From Candidatus Liminaster caballi (GTDB lineage: Bacteria > Bacteroidota > Bacteroidia > Bacteroidales > UBA3663), in the NCBI GenBank assembly GCA_018065085.1, contig JAGHUA010000001.1, forward strand, positions 1 to 64,000: a stretch of 64,000 bases of DNA, given 5' to 3'. A model generated the notes under the pieces. That model did no database searches. It was not told the DNA's origin and was given only the letters and a program-made list of their open reading frames with translations. The translations under genes were made by a program, and so were the position numbers. Numbering within the stretch: position 1 is the stretch's first letter; every line of letters starts with the position of its first letter. Positions 1 through 10,902 of this stretch are shown one piece after another.

Positions 1-650
1 ACGCTGGTTGCGCCATTGATGCCAGCCAAGAACACTTGCATACCTGTCTTCAAGACATCGTTCCAACGCAAGAAGTTGCGATCATCAATGAAGGTGTCTT
101 CGGCCAGAGCGGTAGCATCACGTGACTCACGACAAATCCTTGCTGCATCAGTCAACACTTGATCCAGGATAGATGCCTTGAGCATGATGGAAACATGGTG
201 ATTGAGATAGTTCGTTATCAACTTGTCCGACACAATTGCATCATTCACCATCTCCATCCTTGAATCATAAGACTCCTTTAGATTTGCTATTTCTTGATGG
301 ACCTTGTTCAATTTGTCATGCTTCTCTTCGAGCTTCTCATTGATTGACGCAAGTTTCATATGAAGTGCTACGATTTCCTGAGCAATTTCGTTCCTGTCGG
401 AACCTGACTTCTGTAGTTGTGCTTCAAGACTCTCAATCTCGGTTTCAATTTCCTTTCGTTGGTCGGTTAATTTCTCGATCATGGTAGTGAGACCTTTGAC
501 AGCACGACGTTTCGTTTCAAGTTCTTCTTCAAGAGATTTGTTCTCACGATGCAGTTCACGGTTATGTTCTTCGAGCGACTTGTGACGTACGCCAGCCTCA
601 TGTATATCGTCACCACGTTCAAGTCCCCATTTCTCGTTGACGACAGCATA
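1..650 (-). pseudogene. MobV/Pre-type relaxase remnant, 5' truncated
   Basis: An open frame runs leftward from 650 to the window edge, so its 3' end lies outside. It has no start codon: the codon before it is TGA (651-653), and another in-frame stop, TAG, lies a few codons further up. The first residues read YAVVNEKWGLERGDD followed by EAGVRHKS, the kind of joint seen in MobV/Pre plasmid mobilisation proteins where the catalytic domain passes into a coiled-coil tail. The rest is charged and heptad-like (EEH, KSLEEELE, TDQRKEIE) for about 130 residues and then becomes globular. Codons just beyond the stops (EWHD before YAVV) look like a continuation of the same gene, so the N-terminal relaxase domain seems lost and the frame decayed. 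Family assignment is from motif recall only. Other coiled-coil proteins are possible. Confidence 0.5.
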
Positions 651-702
651 TCAGTCATGCCATTCCTATTTACCCGATGACGTTATTGGCAGTCAAAGAA
701 AA

Positions 703-738
703 AAAGAGCATGTAAACCTTGTGGCTCACATGCTCTTT
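703..738 (-). terminator. Rho-independent terminator of dnaK
   Basis: A perfect 11-bp inverted repeat (AAAGAGCATGT at 703-713, ACATGCTCTTT at 728-738) with a 14-nt loop. Read on the minus strand it is followed by a T-rich run, so it terminates dnaK transcription. It lies beyond the duplicated dnaK end. Confidence 0.8.
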
Positions 739-759
739 AGCACCAAATTATTATCAGAG

Positions 760-811
760 TTCTCGGAGTTTATTTCACTTCCTCGAACCTTTTTAGTGGT
801 TTTCTCGGAGT

Positions 812-829
<18 letters not shown>
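760..829 (-). repeat. Direct duplication of the dnaK 3' end
   Basis: Two 28-bp copies start 42 bp apart: 802-829 is the real end of dnaK and 760-787 is the copy. They differ at three positions only. Read on the minus strand, both encode Phe-Glu-Glu-Val-Lys-stop plus the next 10 bases, and all three differences are synonymous (TTT/TTC, GAG/GAA, AAG/AAA). This resembles the target duplication left when an integrating element restores the end of its target gene. See the finding. Confidence 0.8.
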
Positions 830-2710
<1,881 letters not shown>

Positions 2711-2857
2711 AGTTGTATATTTTTTAATTGTTATTTTGTTCTTGTGTTGTTTTGTTGATGCCTCCAGTTGCGGAGACACCTTATTAGTAGCAAAACCCAT
2801 GCCAAAGTGAAAGTATGACAAAATTGCGATAAAAAATGACATTTTGGCAAGCGTTTA

Positions 2858-2889
2858 TTTGCTAAGTTCAAAAATTGTCACTATCTTTG
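2858..2889 (+). promoter_or_regulatory. Promoter of ispF, Bacteroidota type
   Basis: TTTG at 2858-2861, a 20-bp spacer and TATCTTTG at 2882-2889 match the Bacteroidota primary-sigma consensus (-33 TTTG, -7 TAnnTTTG). The start codon of ispF follows about 70 bp later. Confidence 0.7.
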
Positions 2890-2957
2890 CGGCGCTTTAA
2901 ATATATATAGGTACGCGAAGAGTGCCATTCAAACGTTTTTTACAAGAAAAAAAGATT

Positions 2958-3437
2958 ATGAAGATAAGAGTAGGTTTTGGGTATGACGTTCACCGACTGG
3001 TGGAAGGTCGCGAACTTTGGCTCGGCGGCATCAAGTTGGAACACACCATGGGTCTCCTTGGCCACAGCGACGCCGATGTACTGATACATGCCCTGTGCGA
3101 TGCCCTGTTGGGTGCCGCCAACATGCGCGACATCGGTTATCACTTCCCTGACACCAGCGCCGACTTCAAGGGCATCGACAGCAAGATACTTCTTGCCGAC
3201 ACCATGCGCCTGATACGCGACAAGGGCTATGAGCTCAGCAATGCCGACATCACCGTGGCTGCCGAACGCCCGAAGCTCAATCCGCACATTGAGGAGATGA
3301 GAGCCTGTCTTGCCAATGTGATCGGTTGCGACTCGGACGATATCTCGATCAAAGCCACCACAACCGAGAAACTGGGGTTCACCGGACGCCAGGAAGGAAT
3401 CGCTGCCTATGCCACCGTACTCATAACCGGCAAATAA
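2958..3437 (+). CDS. ispF: 2-C-methyl-D-erythritol 2,4-cyclodiphosphate synthase
   Basis: Converts CDP-methylerythritol 2-phosphate to the cyclic diphosphate in the non-mevalonate isoprenoid pathway; cytosolic trimer. The 159-residue product has the usual length. It carries the metal-binding DVHRL motif near residue 8, GHSDADVLIHALCDALLGA, the FPDTSADFKG segment and the C-terminal KATTTEKLGFTGRQEGIAA motif that binds the cytidine nucleotide. An upstream ATG at 2922 is in frame, but the family N-terminus (MKIRVGFGYDVHRL) points to 2958. The gene stands behind its own promoter and is followed 25 bp later by a secreted protease gene. Confidence 0.97.
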   Translation: MKIRVGFGYDVHRLVEGRELWLGGIKLEHTMGLLGHSDADVLIHALCDALLGAANMRDIGYHFPDTSADFKGIDSKILLADTMRLIRDKGYELSNADITVAAERPKLNPHIEEMRACLANVIGCDSDDISIKATTTEKLGFTGRQEGIAAYATVLITGK

Positions 3438-3462
3438 ACACCCGACAAGAGATTTTGGGGCA

Positions 3463-5037
3463 ATGAAAAGACTGAGACTTTACATACTTCTGGCGGCAAT
3501 GGCAATTACCATCATCGACATGACGGCTGCCAACCGCTACCGCCTTTACCTCAAGGACAAGGCCGGAAGCCAGTATTGTGCGCTGAGCGAACGAGCCATG
3601 CAGCGCCGTCTGCGCCAGGGCATCGAGCTTGACAGCACCGACCTTGAGGTTTCTCCCACATACATTAACCGACTCCGCAAGCTGGGGTTCAACATCGTCA
3701 GCAAGTCGCGATGGCTCAACACCGTGGTCGTCGAGCGTCAGGACGGTTCGGCCATATCACTGGAATCCTTCAAGCACCTGTCGTTCGTGGTCAGGCACGA
3801 ACCGGTGGAAGGTTTGGGTTACGAATATGATGCCCTGACGCAGACTGCCATGTCCCAAACGCGACACACATCCAAGCGGGAAGCCGAACGAAAGCTTGGC
3901 GACGCATCCGGAACCTCAACCCCACGCCTGTCGCCATCGTCAGTACCCAACAACAAGTTGCCGCTGACCGAGGTGCACGGTGATGCGCTGATTGACAACG
4001 GTTACCGCGGACAAGGTATGCTCATAGCCGTGCTGGATGGAGGTTTCATGAATGCCAACACCGTTTACAATCTGTGTCGCAACGTCATCGGCTGGTATGA
4101 CATGTACGACCCTGAGGGCAACACCTACGAGATGTTCTATGGAGAGGATCACGGTGCCATGTGTCTGTCCGTCATGACAAGCGACAGCACCACAGGTATC
4201 TGGGGCACAGCTCCCGACGCTGAGTACTTCCTCATCCGCACAGAATATTCACTCACCGAGTGTCCCATCGAGGAGGACATGTGGGTGGCAGGAGCCGAGA
4301 TGGCCGACAGCATCGGCGCCGACCTTATCAGTTCGTCGCTGGGATACTACGAATTCGACAACTCTGCCTTCAACCACACACAGTCAGATCTCACCCAAGG
4401 CACGGTCTTCATATCGCGTGGTGCAGCCATTGCCGCTTCCAAAGGCATGCTGATATGCAATGCCGCAGGCAACGAAGGTCAGACAGCATGGGGCACCATC
4501 GACTTCCCATCGGACGCCGAGGACGTGCTTTCAGTTGGTGCCACCGACGCATGGCTCAATCCCAGCTATTTCAGCAGTCCTGGCTTTACCTCGCCATACG
4601 TCAAGCCCGATGTGTGCTGCCGAGGTTCTGCCGTACCTGCATACGATCCTTATCTGGGTGATATCTCAGCCGTCTATGGCACCTCGTTTGCCTGTCCGCT
4701 GCTATGCGGATTGTGCGCATCGCTATGGAGTGCCGTTCCATCGCTCACCCCTGCACAGATTCGCACACTGGTACGCGAGTCAGGCTCATTGGCCGACAAC
4801 CCGACCGCACAGATGGGCTATGGTATTCCTGACTTCAGCGTCATCCTTGAGCGTGCTTTTGAGATTGCCGAACCCAAGGATCCAGATGCCATCAGCCAGC
4901 CGCAGGTCATCGAGAAACGCAATGTCACGGATTGCGGTCAATGGTATGACATGCAGGGGCGCAGAGTGGGCAAACCTGTGCGCAAATCAATGATTCTGAT
5001 ACAAAACGGGACGAAAAAGGTGCTTTTAGCCAAATAA
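3463..5037 (+). CDS. Secreted subtilisin-like serine protease (S8)
   Basis: A 524-residue exported peptidase. An N-terminal hydrophobic segment (about residues 5-22) acts as a Sec signal and is followed by a pro-region to about residue 165. The S8 domain shows the catalytic triad in order: Asp192 in IAVLDGGF, His230 in GEDHGAM and Ser408 in GTSFACP, with the oxyanion Asn in CNAAGNEG. The last 40 residues contain WYDMQGRRVGKP and end NGTKKVLLAK, the short tail also seen on the proteins at 46989 and 55053. That tail may be a sorting or anchoring signal (inference). The catalytic residues are intact, so activity is expected; the substrate is unknown. Confidence 0.9.
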   Translation: MKRLRLYILLAAMAITIIDMTAANRYRLYLKDKAGSQYCALSERAMQRRLRQGIELDSTDLEVSPTYINRLRKLGFNIVSKSRWLNTVVVERQDGSAISLESFKHLSFVVRHEPVEGLGYEYDALTQTAMSQTRHTSKREAERKLGDASGTSTPRLSPSSVPNNKLPLTEVHGDALIDNGYRGQGMLIAVLDGGFMNANTVYNLCRNVIGWYDMYDPEGNTYEMFYGEDHGAMCLSVMTSDSTTGIWGTAPDAEYFLIRTEYSLTECPIEEDMWVAGAEMADSIGADLISSSLGYYEFDNSAFNHTQSDLTQGTVFISRGAAIAASKGMLICNAAGNEGQTAWGTIDFPSDAEDVLSVGATDAWLNPSYFSSPGFTSPYVKPDVCCRGSAVPAYDPYLGDISAVYGTSFACPLLCGLCASLWSAVPSLTPAQIRTLVRESGSLADNPTAQMGYGIPDFSVILERAFEIAEPKDPDAISQPQVIEKRNVTDCGQWYDMQGRRVGKPVRKSMILIQNGTKKVLLAK

Positions 5038-5059
5038 AATACAAAGTTTAGGGCAAATG

Positions 5060-5091
5060 TTTGCACATGTCGAAATAAAAGACTAAATTTG
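5060..5091 (+). promoter_or_regulatory. Promoter of adk-obgE
   Basis: TTTG at 5060-5063, a 20-bp spacer and TAAATTTG at 5084-5091 fit the Bacteroidota consensus. An 86-nt leader follows before adk. Confidence 0.65.
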
Positions 5092-5177
5092 CACGGTTTT
5101 TTGACGAACCTTCTCCCCTAAATGCGGAGAGAAAACATATATTCATTTATCTAAGGTATAAAAAACTCTTAAAGGTT

Positions 5178-5753
5178 ATGTTGAACATTGTAATCTTCGG
5201 CGCTCCAGGCTCAGGCAAGGGCACCCAAAGTGACAAGATCATTGCAGAGTATGGCGTAGAGCACATTTCGACAGGTGATGTACTCCGTGCTGAAATCAAG
5301 GCAGGCACCGAACTGGGCAAGACCGCAGCTTCATTCATCAACGACGGCAAGCTCGTTCCTGACTCACTTATCATCGACATTTTGGCATCCGTACTCGACG
5401 CCAAGGGCAAGGACATCAAGGGCGTGATCTTCGACGGTTTCCCTCGCACCATCGCTCAGGCCGAGGCTCTCAACTCAATGTTAGCAGAGCGCGGTCAGGC
5501 AGTAAGCACAGTTATCGGTCTTGAGGTCGATGACGAGGAGCTTATCAAGCGCATCATTGCCCGTGGCAAGACAAGCGGACGTGCCGACGACAATGAGGAG
5601 ACAGCCAAGAAGCGACTCAACACATACTACAGCCAGACACTTCCTCTCAAGGACTTCTATATCAACGAGGGCAAGTATGCCAAGATTCAGGGCGTAGGCT
5701 CGATCGATGACATCTATGCCGAGATCAAGAAGGCTATTGATGCCGTAAAGTAA
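5178..5753 (+). CDS. adk: Adenylate kinase
   Basis: Interconverts ATP plus AMP and two ADP in the cytosol. At 191 residues it is the short form without the zinc-binding lid insertion. Seen directly: the P-loop GAPGSGKGTQ at residues 8-17, the AMP-binding stretch STGDVLRAEI, FDGFPRT, and the lid RGKTSGRADDNEE. Upstream is its own promoter; obgE follows 80 bp downstream on the same strand, so the two probably form an operon, with a GC-rich hairpin between them. Confidence 0.97.
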   Translation: MLNIVIFGAPGSGKGTQSDKIIAEYGVEHISTGDVLRAEIKAGTELGKTAASFINDGKLVPDSLIIDILASVLDAKGKDIKGVIFDGFPRTIAQAEALNSMLAERGQAVSTVIGLEVDDEELIKRIIARGKTSGRADDNEETAKKRLNTYYSQTLPLKDFYINEGKYAKIQGVGSIDDIYAEIKKAIDAVK

Positions 5754-5767
5754 AGACCCTCCCCCAG

Positions 5768-5786
5768 CCCCTCCGCAAGGGAGGGG
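5768..5786. repeat. GC-rich palindrome between adk and obgE
   Basis: CCCCTCC at 5768-5774 pairs with GGAGGGG at 5780-5786 around a GCAAG loop. There is no T-run after it on either strand, so it looks more like a dispersed REP-like palindrome than a terminator. It could slow 3' decay of the adk message. Confidence 0.5.
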
Positions 5787-5833
5787 TGCAGATACAAACA
5801 GGGTTAACTTATAAACAATAAATTAAGCAATAC

Positions 5834-6973
5834 ATGGCAGAATCGAATTTTGTTGACTACGTAACCATCTATTGCCGCTCTGGAAAGGGTGGCCGTGGCT
5901 GTTCGCACCTGCATCGTGCAAAATATATTCCAAAGGGTGGCCCTGACGGAGGCGATGGCGGCAAGGGCGGTTCTGTCATCCTGCATGGCAACCGCAACTA
6001 CTGGACCCTCCTCCACCTTCGTTATCAGCGTCACGTGTTCGCTACCGACGGACAGGCAGGCTCTGAGAACAAATCGTTTGGCAAGGACGGCGAGGACGTA
6101 ACCATCGAAGTGCCGATGGGCACAGTGGTTTACGACGCCGAGACGGGCGAATACCTCTGCGAGATCACCGATCACAATCAGAAAGTAGTGCTGCTTAAGG
6201 GCGGACGCGGCGGTCTTGGCAACTGGCATTTCCGCACATCCACCAATCAGGCGCCACGCTATGCCCAGCCAGGCGAACCCGCCCAGGAACGTCGCATCGT
6301 GCTCGAGCTCAAACTTCTTGCCGACGTCGGTCTCGTAGGATTCCCGAATGCCGGCAAATCGACATTGCTCAGCAGCGTGAGTGCTGCCAAGCCGAAGATT
6401 GCCGACTATCCGTTCACCACGATGGAACCAAACCTCGGTCTCGTGCCTTATCGCGACAACCGTTCGTTCGTCATTGCCGACATCCCAGGCATCATCGAGG
6501 GTGCATCTGAAGGCAAGGGCCTCGGCCTGCGTTTCCTGCGCCACATCGAGCGCAACTCCACTCTCCTCTTCATGATTCCTGCCGACAGCAATGACATCCG
6601 CAAGGAATATGACATCCTGCTCAACGAACTCGGCACCTACAATCCCGAGATGCTCGACAAGCAGCGTCTGCTGGCCATCACCAAGTGCGATATGCTCGAC
6701 GACGAACTTATCGAACAGATGCGACAGGAGCTCCCAGACAATGTTCCGACCGTATTTATCTCGGCTGTTGCCAATCAGGGACTCGACGAACTGAAGGACA
6801 TGCTCTGGGTGATGCTCAATGACGAGTCTAATCGCGTGCAGACATTCACTCATCGCAACCTGGACGTCAGTCGCGGTCTTGAGGACGACTACACTGAGGA
6901 CGATCCGTTCGGACCTGGCGATCTGATAATCGATGGCGTTGCCGAATCCGATCTTATTGAAGAAGACTGGTAA
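5834..6973 (+). CDS. obgE: Obg-family GTPase (CgtA)
   Basis: Essential ribosome-associated GTPase acting in 50S assembly and growth control. The 379-residue product opens with the glycine-rich Obg fold ([29 protein letters not shown]) to about residue 160. The G domain follows: G1 [10 protein letters not shown], switch TTMEPNLG, G3 [10 protein letters not shown]4 TKCD and G5 SAV. The C-terminus is an acidic tail ([13 protein letters not shown]) with no larger extra domain. It is co-directional with adk and is followed by a strong terminator. Confidence 0.97.
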   Translation: MAESNFVDYVTIYCRSGKGGRGCSHLHRAKYIPKGGPDGGDGGKGGSVILHGNRNYWTLLHLRYQRHVFATDGQAGSENKSFGKDGEDVTIEVPMGTVVYDAETGEYLCEITDHNQKVVLLKGGRGGLGNWHFRTSTNQAPRYAQPGEPAQERRIVLELKLLADVGLVGFPNAGKSTLLSSVSAAKPKIADYPFTTMEPNLGLVPYRDNRSFVIADIPGIIEGASEGKGLGLRFLRHIERNSTLLFMIPADSNDIRKEYDILLNELGTYNPEMLDKQRLLAITKCDMLDDELIEQMRQELPDNVPTVFISAVANQGLDELKDMLWVMLNDESNRVQTFTHRNLDVSRGLEDDYTEDDPFGPGDLIIDGVAESDLIEEDW

Positions 6974-6985
6974 ACATACATTTAT

Positions 6986-7020
6986 AAAAAGCTGATTCCT
7001 TCCCTGGGAGTCAGCTTTTT
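6986..7020 (+). terminator. Terminator of adk-obgE
   Basis: The inverted repeat AAAAAGCTGATTCC / GGGAGTCAGCTTTTT has one G-T wobble and ends in a T-run, 13 bp after the obgE stop. Confidence 0.85.
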
Positions 7021-7062
7021 ATTTCATGTAGGCAGGTAAGTGGCGAAAAATAAAGCAAAACC

Positions 7063-7252
7063 ACTTCCCAGGTTTCTGGAAATGCTAGCGAAAGTTTCGT
7101 TTGGATTTCCCAACTCTTAGGAAACGCCAGCGAAAGTTTCGTTTGGACTTCCCAACTCTTAGGAAACGCTGGAGAAAGTTTCGTTTGGATTTCCCAACTT
7201 TTAGGAAACGCTGGCGAAAGTTTGTCTGGGATTTACTAAGTCTTGGGAAATA
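7063..7252. repeat. 42-bp tandem repeat array (4.5 units)
   Basis: Units start at 7063, 7105, 7147, 7189 and 7231 (partial), an exact 42-bp period. Each unit has a palindromic half (TTCCCAAnTCTTAGGAAAC) and a second half with GCGAAAGTTTCGTTTGG. The array lies between the converging 3' ends of obgE and the TonB receptor. One strand is open across the units because 42 is a multiple of 3, but there is no start codon and TAA stops bound it, so it is not called as a gene. A single related half-unit occurs at 57441-57474. Confidence 0.9.
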
Positions 7253-7296
7253 GATTTTGCTTTATTTTGAGCATTTTCATCTGATCATGAAGCAAC

Positions 7297-7328
7297 AAAA
7301 AACCGCACCCACAAGGGATGCGGCTTTT
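7297..7328 (-). terminator. Terminator of the Oar-like receptor
   Basis: CCGCACCC / GGGATGCGG around a short ACAA loop, with a T-run on the minus strand, located just beyond the 3' end of the receptor gene. Confidence 0.8.
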
Positions 7329-7376
7329 ATTATAGCCTGACTCAAATGCGTTGAGCCAGCATAACTAATCAGGAAA

Positions 7377-10300
7377 TTAGTGGAAGATGTAACGGAGGCT
7401 GAACTGGATGCTGTAGGTAGAAGCCCAGTTAGCATAGTCAGCGTATGTCTCGGTGAGACGCTCGTTACCGTTGGTTGTGAAGGTGTAAGCACCGGTCTTA
7501 GTATCGTACTTAACAAGCTGAGTCTTGCTAACCTGCTTGTAGAGACCCCACTCACTGTTCATGAGGTTGAGCACGTTCTTGATATCAACGCCGAGCTGGA
7601 TAGTATTCTTCTTACCGCCAACCTTAACGAAGAAATCCTGGTTGAACTTGAAGTCGAGCTGATGGTGCCAAGGCATCATAGCGCCGCCACGCTCAGCATA
7701 CTCGCCCTTGTGGTTCTTGAGGTAGTCATCCTGGTTGATGTAAGCCCAGAAGTCATCACGCTGCTGATCGGCAGTATAAACCTCAGTGCCGAGCTTAGAG
7801 TCTGCGAAATTCCAGTTGTCGAGCTCAGCACGAGAAGCTGGGATGTTGAGGAGGTTGTAGTTACCAGAGTTGTCACCAGAAAGGTTGGTGCCGAGAGTGT
7901 AGCTATAGCCGGTGTATGCGTATGAGCCGTTGTAACCCATGTTCATACCCTCATAGATGAAGCTGACGTGTGAACCGAAGTGCTTGCCATACTCCTTGCC
8001 GTAGCCAACGCTAACAAGAACGCGGTGAGGTGATACGTATGTACCGTAGCCAGTCTCGTTGTCGTTAAGACCATTGCGAGAGTAGCGGTTGGTGTAGTAA
8101 GCACCGGAAACCTGATCGCCGATACCATCAGAGTAAGCCTTTGAACGAGAGAAGGTGTAGCTTGCAGAGAGATCAAGACCGAAGTTGAAGGTCTTGCTCA
8201 ACTGAGCAGAGAGAGAATAGTAGTAAGCCGAACCGCCAGCATTTGTGATCTTGTAAGCGCTGTAAGCCTTACCGTCGAGGTCATTCTGCTTGATCTTGGT
8301 GAAGTGAGCACGCTCGTCAATGACTGTAGTGCCGTCAACGCCCATAATCTTGACAGTCTCATCGTCCTTCTTAAGACCGAGATCCTTCACGATGGCAGGG
8401 TTAATCTCCTTATTGAAGATACCTTCGAGAGTGAAGTTAACGTCACCTGGGAGCTTAGCATCGAATGCCAAAGAAGTCTTCCATGCACCTGGCATCTTGA
8501 GATCCTTGTCGAGAACGGTAGCACCGCTTGGCATGAGCTGCTTAGCTGCTGGGAGGTCAGAGATTGAAGCGACCTGCTTAGGCATTGATGGGTCGAATGT
8601 TGGCATTGTTGTGCCTTCGCTTGCATAGCCGTAGTACTGAGTCTGGCCAACGTTAGCGTTGCCTACAGCAGAAACGAGCCATACGTATGGGAGACGACCG
8701 TAGAAGAGACCTGTACCGCCACGAAGCACATACTTGCGATCGCCTGTCATATCCCAGTTGAAACCTACACGTGGAGAAATAGACATCTTGGTGTCTGGCA
8801 CCTGATCGGTAGCGTACTTGTTGCCATCGGCCCATGTGCACTTTGCGAAGAGCTCGTTGTAGTTATTCTCAAGTGGAGGATAGATAGAGTGCTCGAAACG
8901 AACACCTGCTGTGAGCTTGAAGTTCTTGGTGAGGTTAATCTCATCCTGGAGGTAGTAAGAGAACTGACGGTAGGTCATCTCAGCGATGAACTGATCCTTG
9001 TCAGCACCTGCAAATGGATAAGTCACACCGTAAGCCTTAGGAGTAGCACCGTTCTTGAAGTCATCCCATGAGTTATACACAAAGTAGCCGTTGGCGAACT
9101 GTGCATAACCGTTCTGAGCTGCATTAGACTCGTAGCTTACACCAGCGAGGAAGTTATTCTTGCCCAATGACCATGTAGCCTCATCGGTGATCTGTACGGT
9201 CTTCACGTCGCGGAGGTTACCGAGGGTGAATGGATCCATACCGAATGAAACGAGACAGTGACCATTGCCATCGAGAACATCGACAGTTGGGAATACGCTA
9301 CCCTCGTGAGAGCGAGGCTCATCCTGGTGAGAGTATGTAGCACGGAGAGTGTTGCGAACGTTACCGAACTTAGAGTTCAACTCGCCTGCCCATGAGATGA
9401 AGTTACGCTCCTGATAGTAGCGGCTGTTGATGAAGTAGAGAGCATAGTTAGACTGACGGCCAGCAGCATTACGACCACCATCATAAATCTTAGCATCGCT
9501 CATTGGGTTACATGAAGATGAAGGAGGATTAGAATCCTTGCTGTGTGTGTTACTGTAACGAAGAGAGAGCTTGTGGTTGTCGTTGATGATATAGTCAATA
9601 CGAGCCAGCAAACGGTAGCCTGGAGTCTCAAGTGAGTAGCCCTGATACTTGCCTGGGTTGTAACCATACTTGCTTGTGAGGTAGTCAGTAACCTCGGTCA
9701 TGAAGCCTTCTGTTGGCTGGTGAACAGGACCAGAGGTCTTCCACTCGTCAGAATCGCTCTTACGTGCAACGGCTGTAGGACCAGCGCTGATGTTGTTCTC
9801 CAACTCACCGTTGAGGAAGATGAAGAGCTTGTTCTTGATGATAGGAGCGCCGAGAGTGAAGCCGTATGTTGTAGAGTGGCTCTGTGAACGATCGAGCTTA
9901 ACGTCGCCGATCTCGTTACCACGGAGGTGTACGTTGGTCTGATAGATGTAGGCAGAAGCCTCGATCTCGTTTGTACCAGACTTTGTAACGGCATTGATAG
10001 CACCACCTGTGAAGCCTGACTGACGAACATCGAATGGAGTGATGTTGACAGAGATCTGGTCGAGAGCGTCGAGCGAGATAGGAGAACCGTTGCCTGGGAG
10101 GTTAGCACCGATACCGAAGGCATTGTTGAATGCAGCACCATCGACAGTAACGAATGACTGACGGTAGTTACCACCACCTACGGCGAAACCGTTGCCAGTA
10201 TTACCACCCTGTGGAGTCATCTTCATGACATCGTTCATCGAACGGCTTACAGTTGGAACAGCGCTGATCTTGCCAGCACTGATGCGCATACCTGCACCGG

Positions 10301-10694
10301 CACGGTCAGAACGCATGTTGCTGTTAGACGAACCAACCACCACTACGTCCTCAAGAACTGATGCATCGTTGCCGAGCTTGGCGTTCTGCACGTAGTTCTC
10401 ACCGAGAGGGAGGTCGATGCCAGAGTAAGAGATTGACTGATAGCCTACATAAGAGATCTTAACGGTGTAAGGGCCACCAGCACGAAGACCAGAAACTGAG
10501 TAACGGCCGTTGGCATTGGTGATAGCACCAGAAACAGATCCGGTAGGAACGTGTGTTACTACAATAGTAGCACCAATCAGCTCCTCATTGTTCTCGTCAG
10601 TTACCAAACCAGAAATAGAGGCTGTGGTTACCTGAGCCATAGCTACAACAGTAGCAACGACTGAGAGAACGAAAACCAATAATGATTTCTTCAT
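7377..10694 (-). CDS. Oar-like TonB-dependent outer-membrane receptor
   Basis: A 1105-residue outer-membrane beta-barrel protein. It has a signal peptide (about 1-21, ending AMAQ) and a carboxypeptidase-regulatory-like Ig domain (about 25-105: GLVTDENNEELIGATIVV ... YVGYQSI). A plug follows with VVVVGSSNSN, MKMTPQGGNTGN and FDVRQSGFTGGAINAVTKSGTNE, then a long barrel ending with the aromatic residues IFH. The plug resembles Oar/adhesin-type receptors more than SusC, and no susD gene is next to it, which supports that reading. The frame extends 15 codons upstream, but the Met at 10694 gives a proper signal peptide. Its substrate is unknown; protein or peptide export or uptake has been proposed for Oar relatives. 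Confidence 0.88.
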   Translation of the reverse strand: MKKSLLVFVLSVVATVVAMAQVTTASISGLVTDENNEELIGATIVVTHVPTGSVSGAITNANGRYSVSGLRAGGPYTVKISYVGYQSISYSGIDLPLGENYVQNAKLGNDASVLEDVVVVGSSNSNMRSDRAGAGMRISAGKISAVPTVSRSMNDVMKMTPQGGNTGNGFAVGGGNYRQSFVTVDGAAFNNAFGIGANLPGNGSPISLDALDQISVNITPFDVRQSGFTGGAINAVTKSGTNEIEASAYIYQTNVHLRGNEIGDVKLDRSQSHSTTYGFTLGAPIIKNKLFIFLNGELENNISAGPTAVARKSDSDEWKTSGPVHQPTEGFMTEVTDYLTSKYGYNPGKYQGYSLETPGYRLLARIDYIINDNHKLSLRYSNTHSKDSNPPSSSCNPMSDAKIYDGGRNAAGRQSNYALYFINSRYYQERNFISWAGELNSKFGNVRNTLRATYSHQDEPRSHEGSVFPTVDVLDGNGHCLVSFGMDPFTLGNLRDVKTVQITDEATWSLGKNNFLAGVSYESNAAQNGYAQFANGYFVYNSWDDFKNGATPKAYGVTYPFAGADKDQFIAEMTYRQFSYYLQDEINLTKNFKLTAGVRFEHSIYPPLENNYNELFAKCTWADGNKYATDQVPDTKMSISPRVGFNWDMTGDRKYVLRGGTGLFYGRLPYVWLVSAVGNANVGQTQYYGYASEGTTMPTFDPSMPKQVASISDLPAAKQLMPSGATVLDKDLKMPGAWKTSLAFDAKLPGDVNFTLEGIFNKEINPAIVKDLGLKKDDETVKIMGVDGTTVIDERAHFTKIKQNDLDGKAYSAYKITNAGGSAYYYSLSAQLSKTFNFGLDLSASYTFSRSKAYSDGIGDQVSGAYYTNRYSRNGLNDNETGYGTYVSPHRVLVSVGYGKEYGKHFGSHVSFIYEGMNMGYNGSYAYTGYSYTLGTNLSGDNSGNYNLLNIPASRAELDNWNFADSKLGTEVYTADQQRDDFWAYINQDDYLKNHKGEYAERGGAMMPWHHQLDFKFNQDFFVKVGGKKNTIQLGVDIKNVLNLMNSEWGLYKQVSKTQLVKYDTKTGAYTFTTNGNERLTETYADYANWASTYSIQFSLRYIFH

Positions 10695-10809
10695 TGTTGT
10701 TTTGTTTAAAAAATAAATAATGTATGAATGAAATAACACTTTAATACCTTACGTTCAAATAAACAGGTCTGTATGATAATCCAGAGCTTTTTTATTGATT
10801 TTGACGGTG

Positions 10810-10817
10810 CAAAGATA
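10810..10817 (-). promoter_or_regulatory. -7 element upstream of the Oar-like receptor
   Basis: TATCTTTG on the minus strand, about 115 bp before the start codon. A clear -33 TTTG at the right spacing is not obvious. Confidence 0.5.
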
Positions 10818-10902
10818 ATGCTTTTTGCTAAATACTGAAAACTATCATAGAGATTTCTTCAATATTTAACAAAAAGCAATTAACATTTGTTAAACATAAT
10901 TA

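Noticed and set aside
2711-2842. 44-residue N-terminal extension of DnaK
   Set aside because: The residues do not match any DnaK and the family N-terminus begins exactly at 2710.
5754-5790. Terminator between adk and obgE
   Set aside because: The hairpin is GC-rich but has no T-run on either strand and the genes appear to be cotranscribed.
7054-7233. Repeat-encoded protein across the 42-bp array
   Set aside because: One frame is open because 42 is divisible by three, but it lacks a start codon and begins after a TAA; the palindromic content better explains the conservation.
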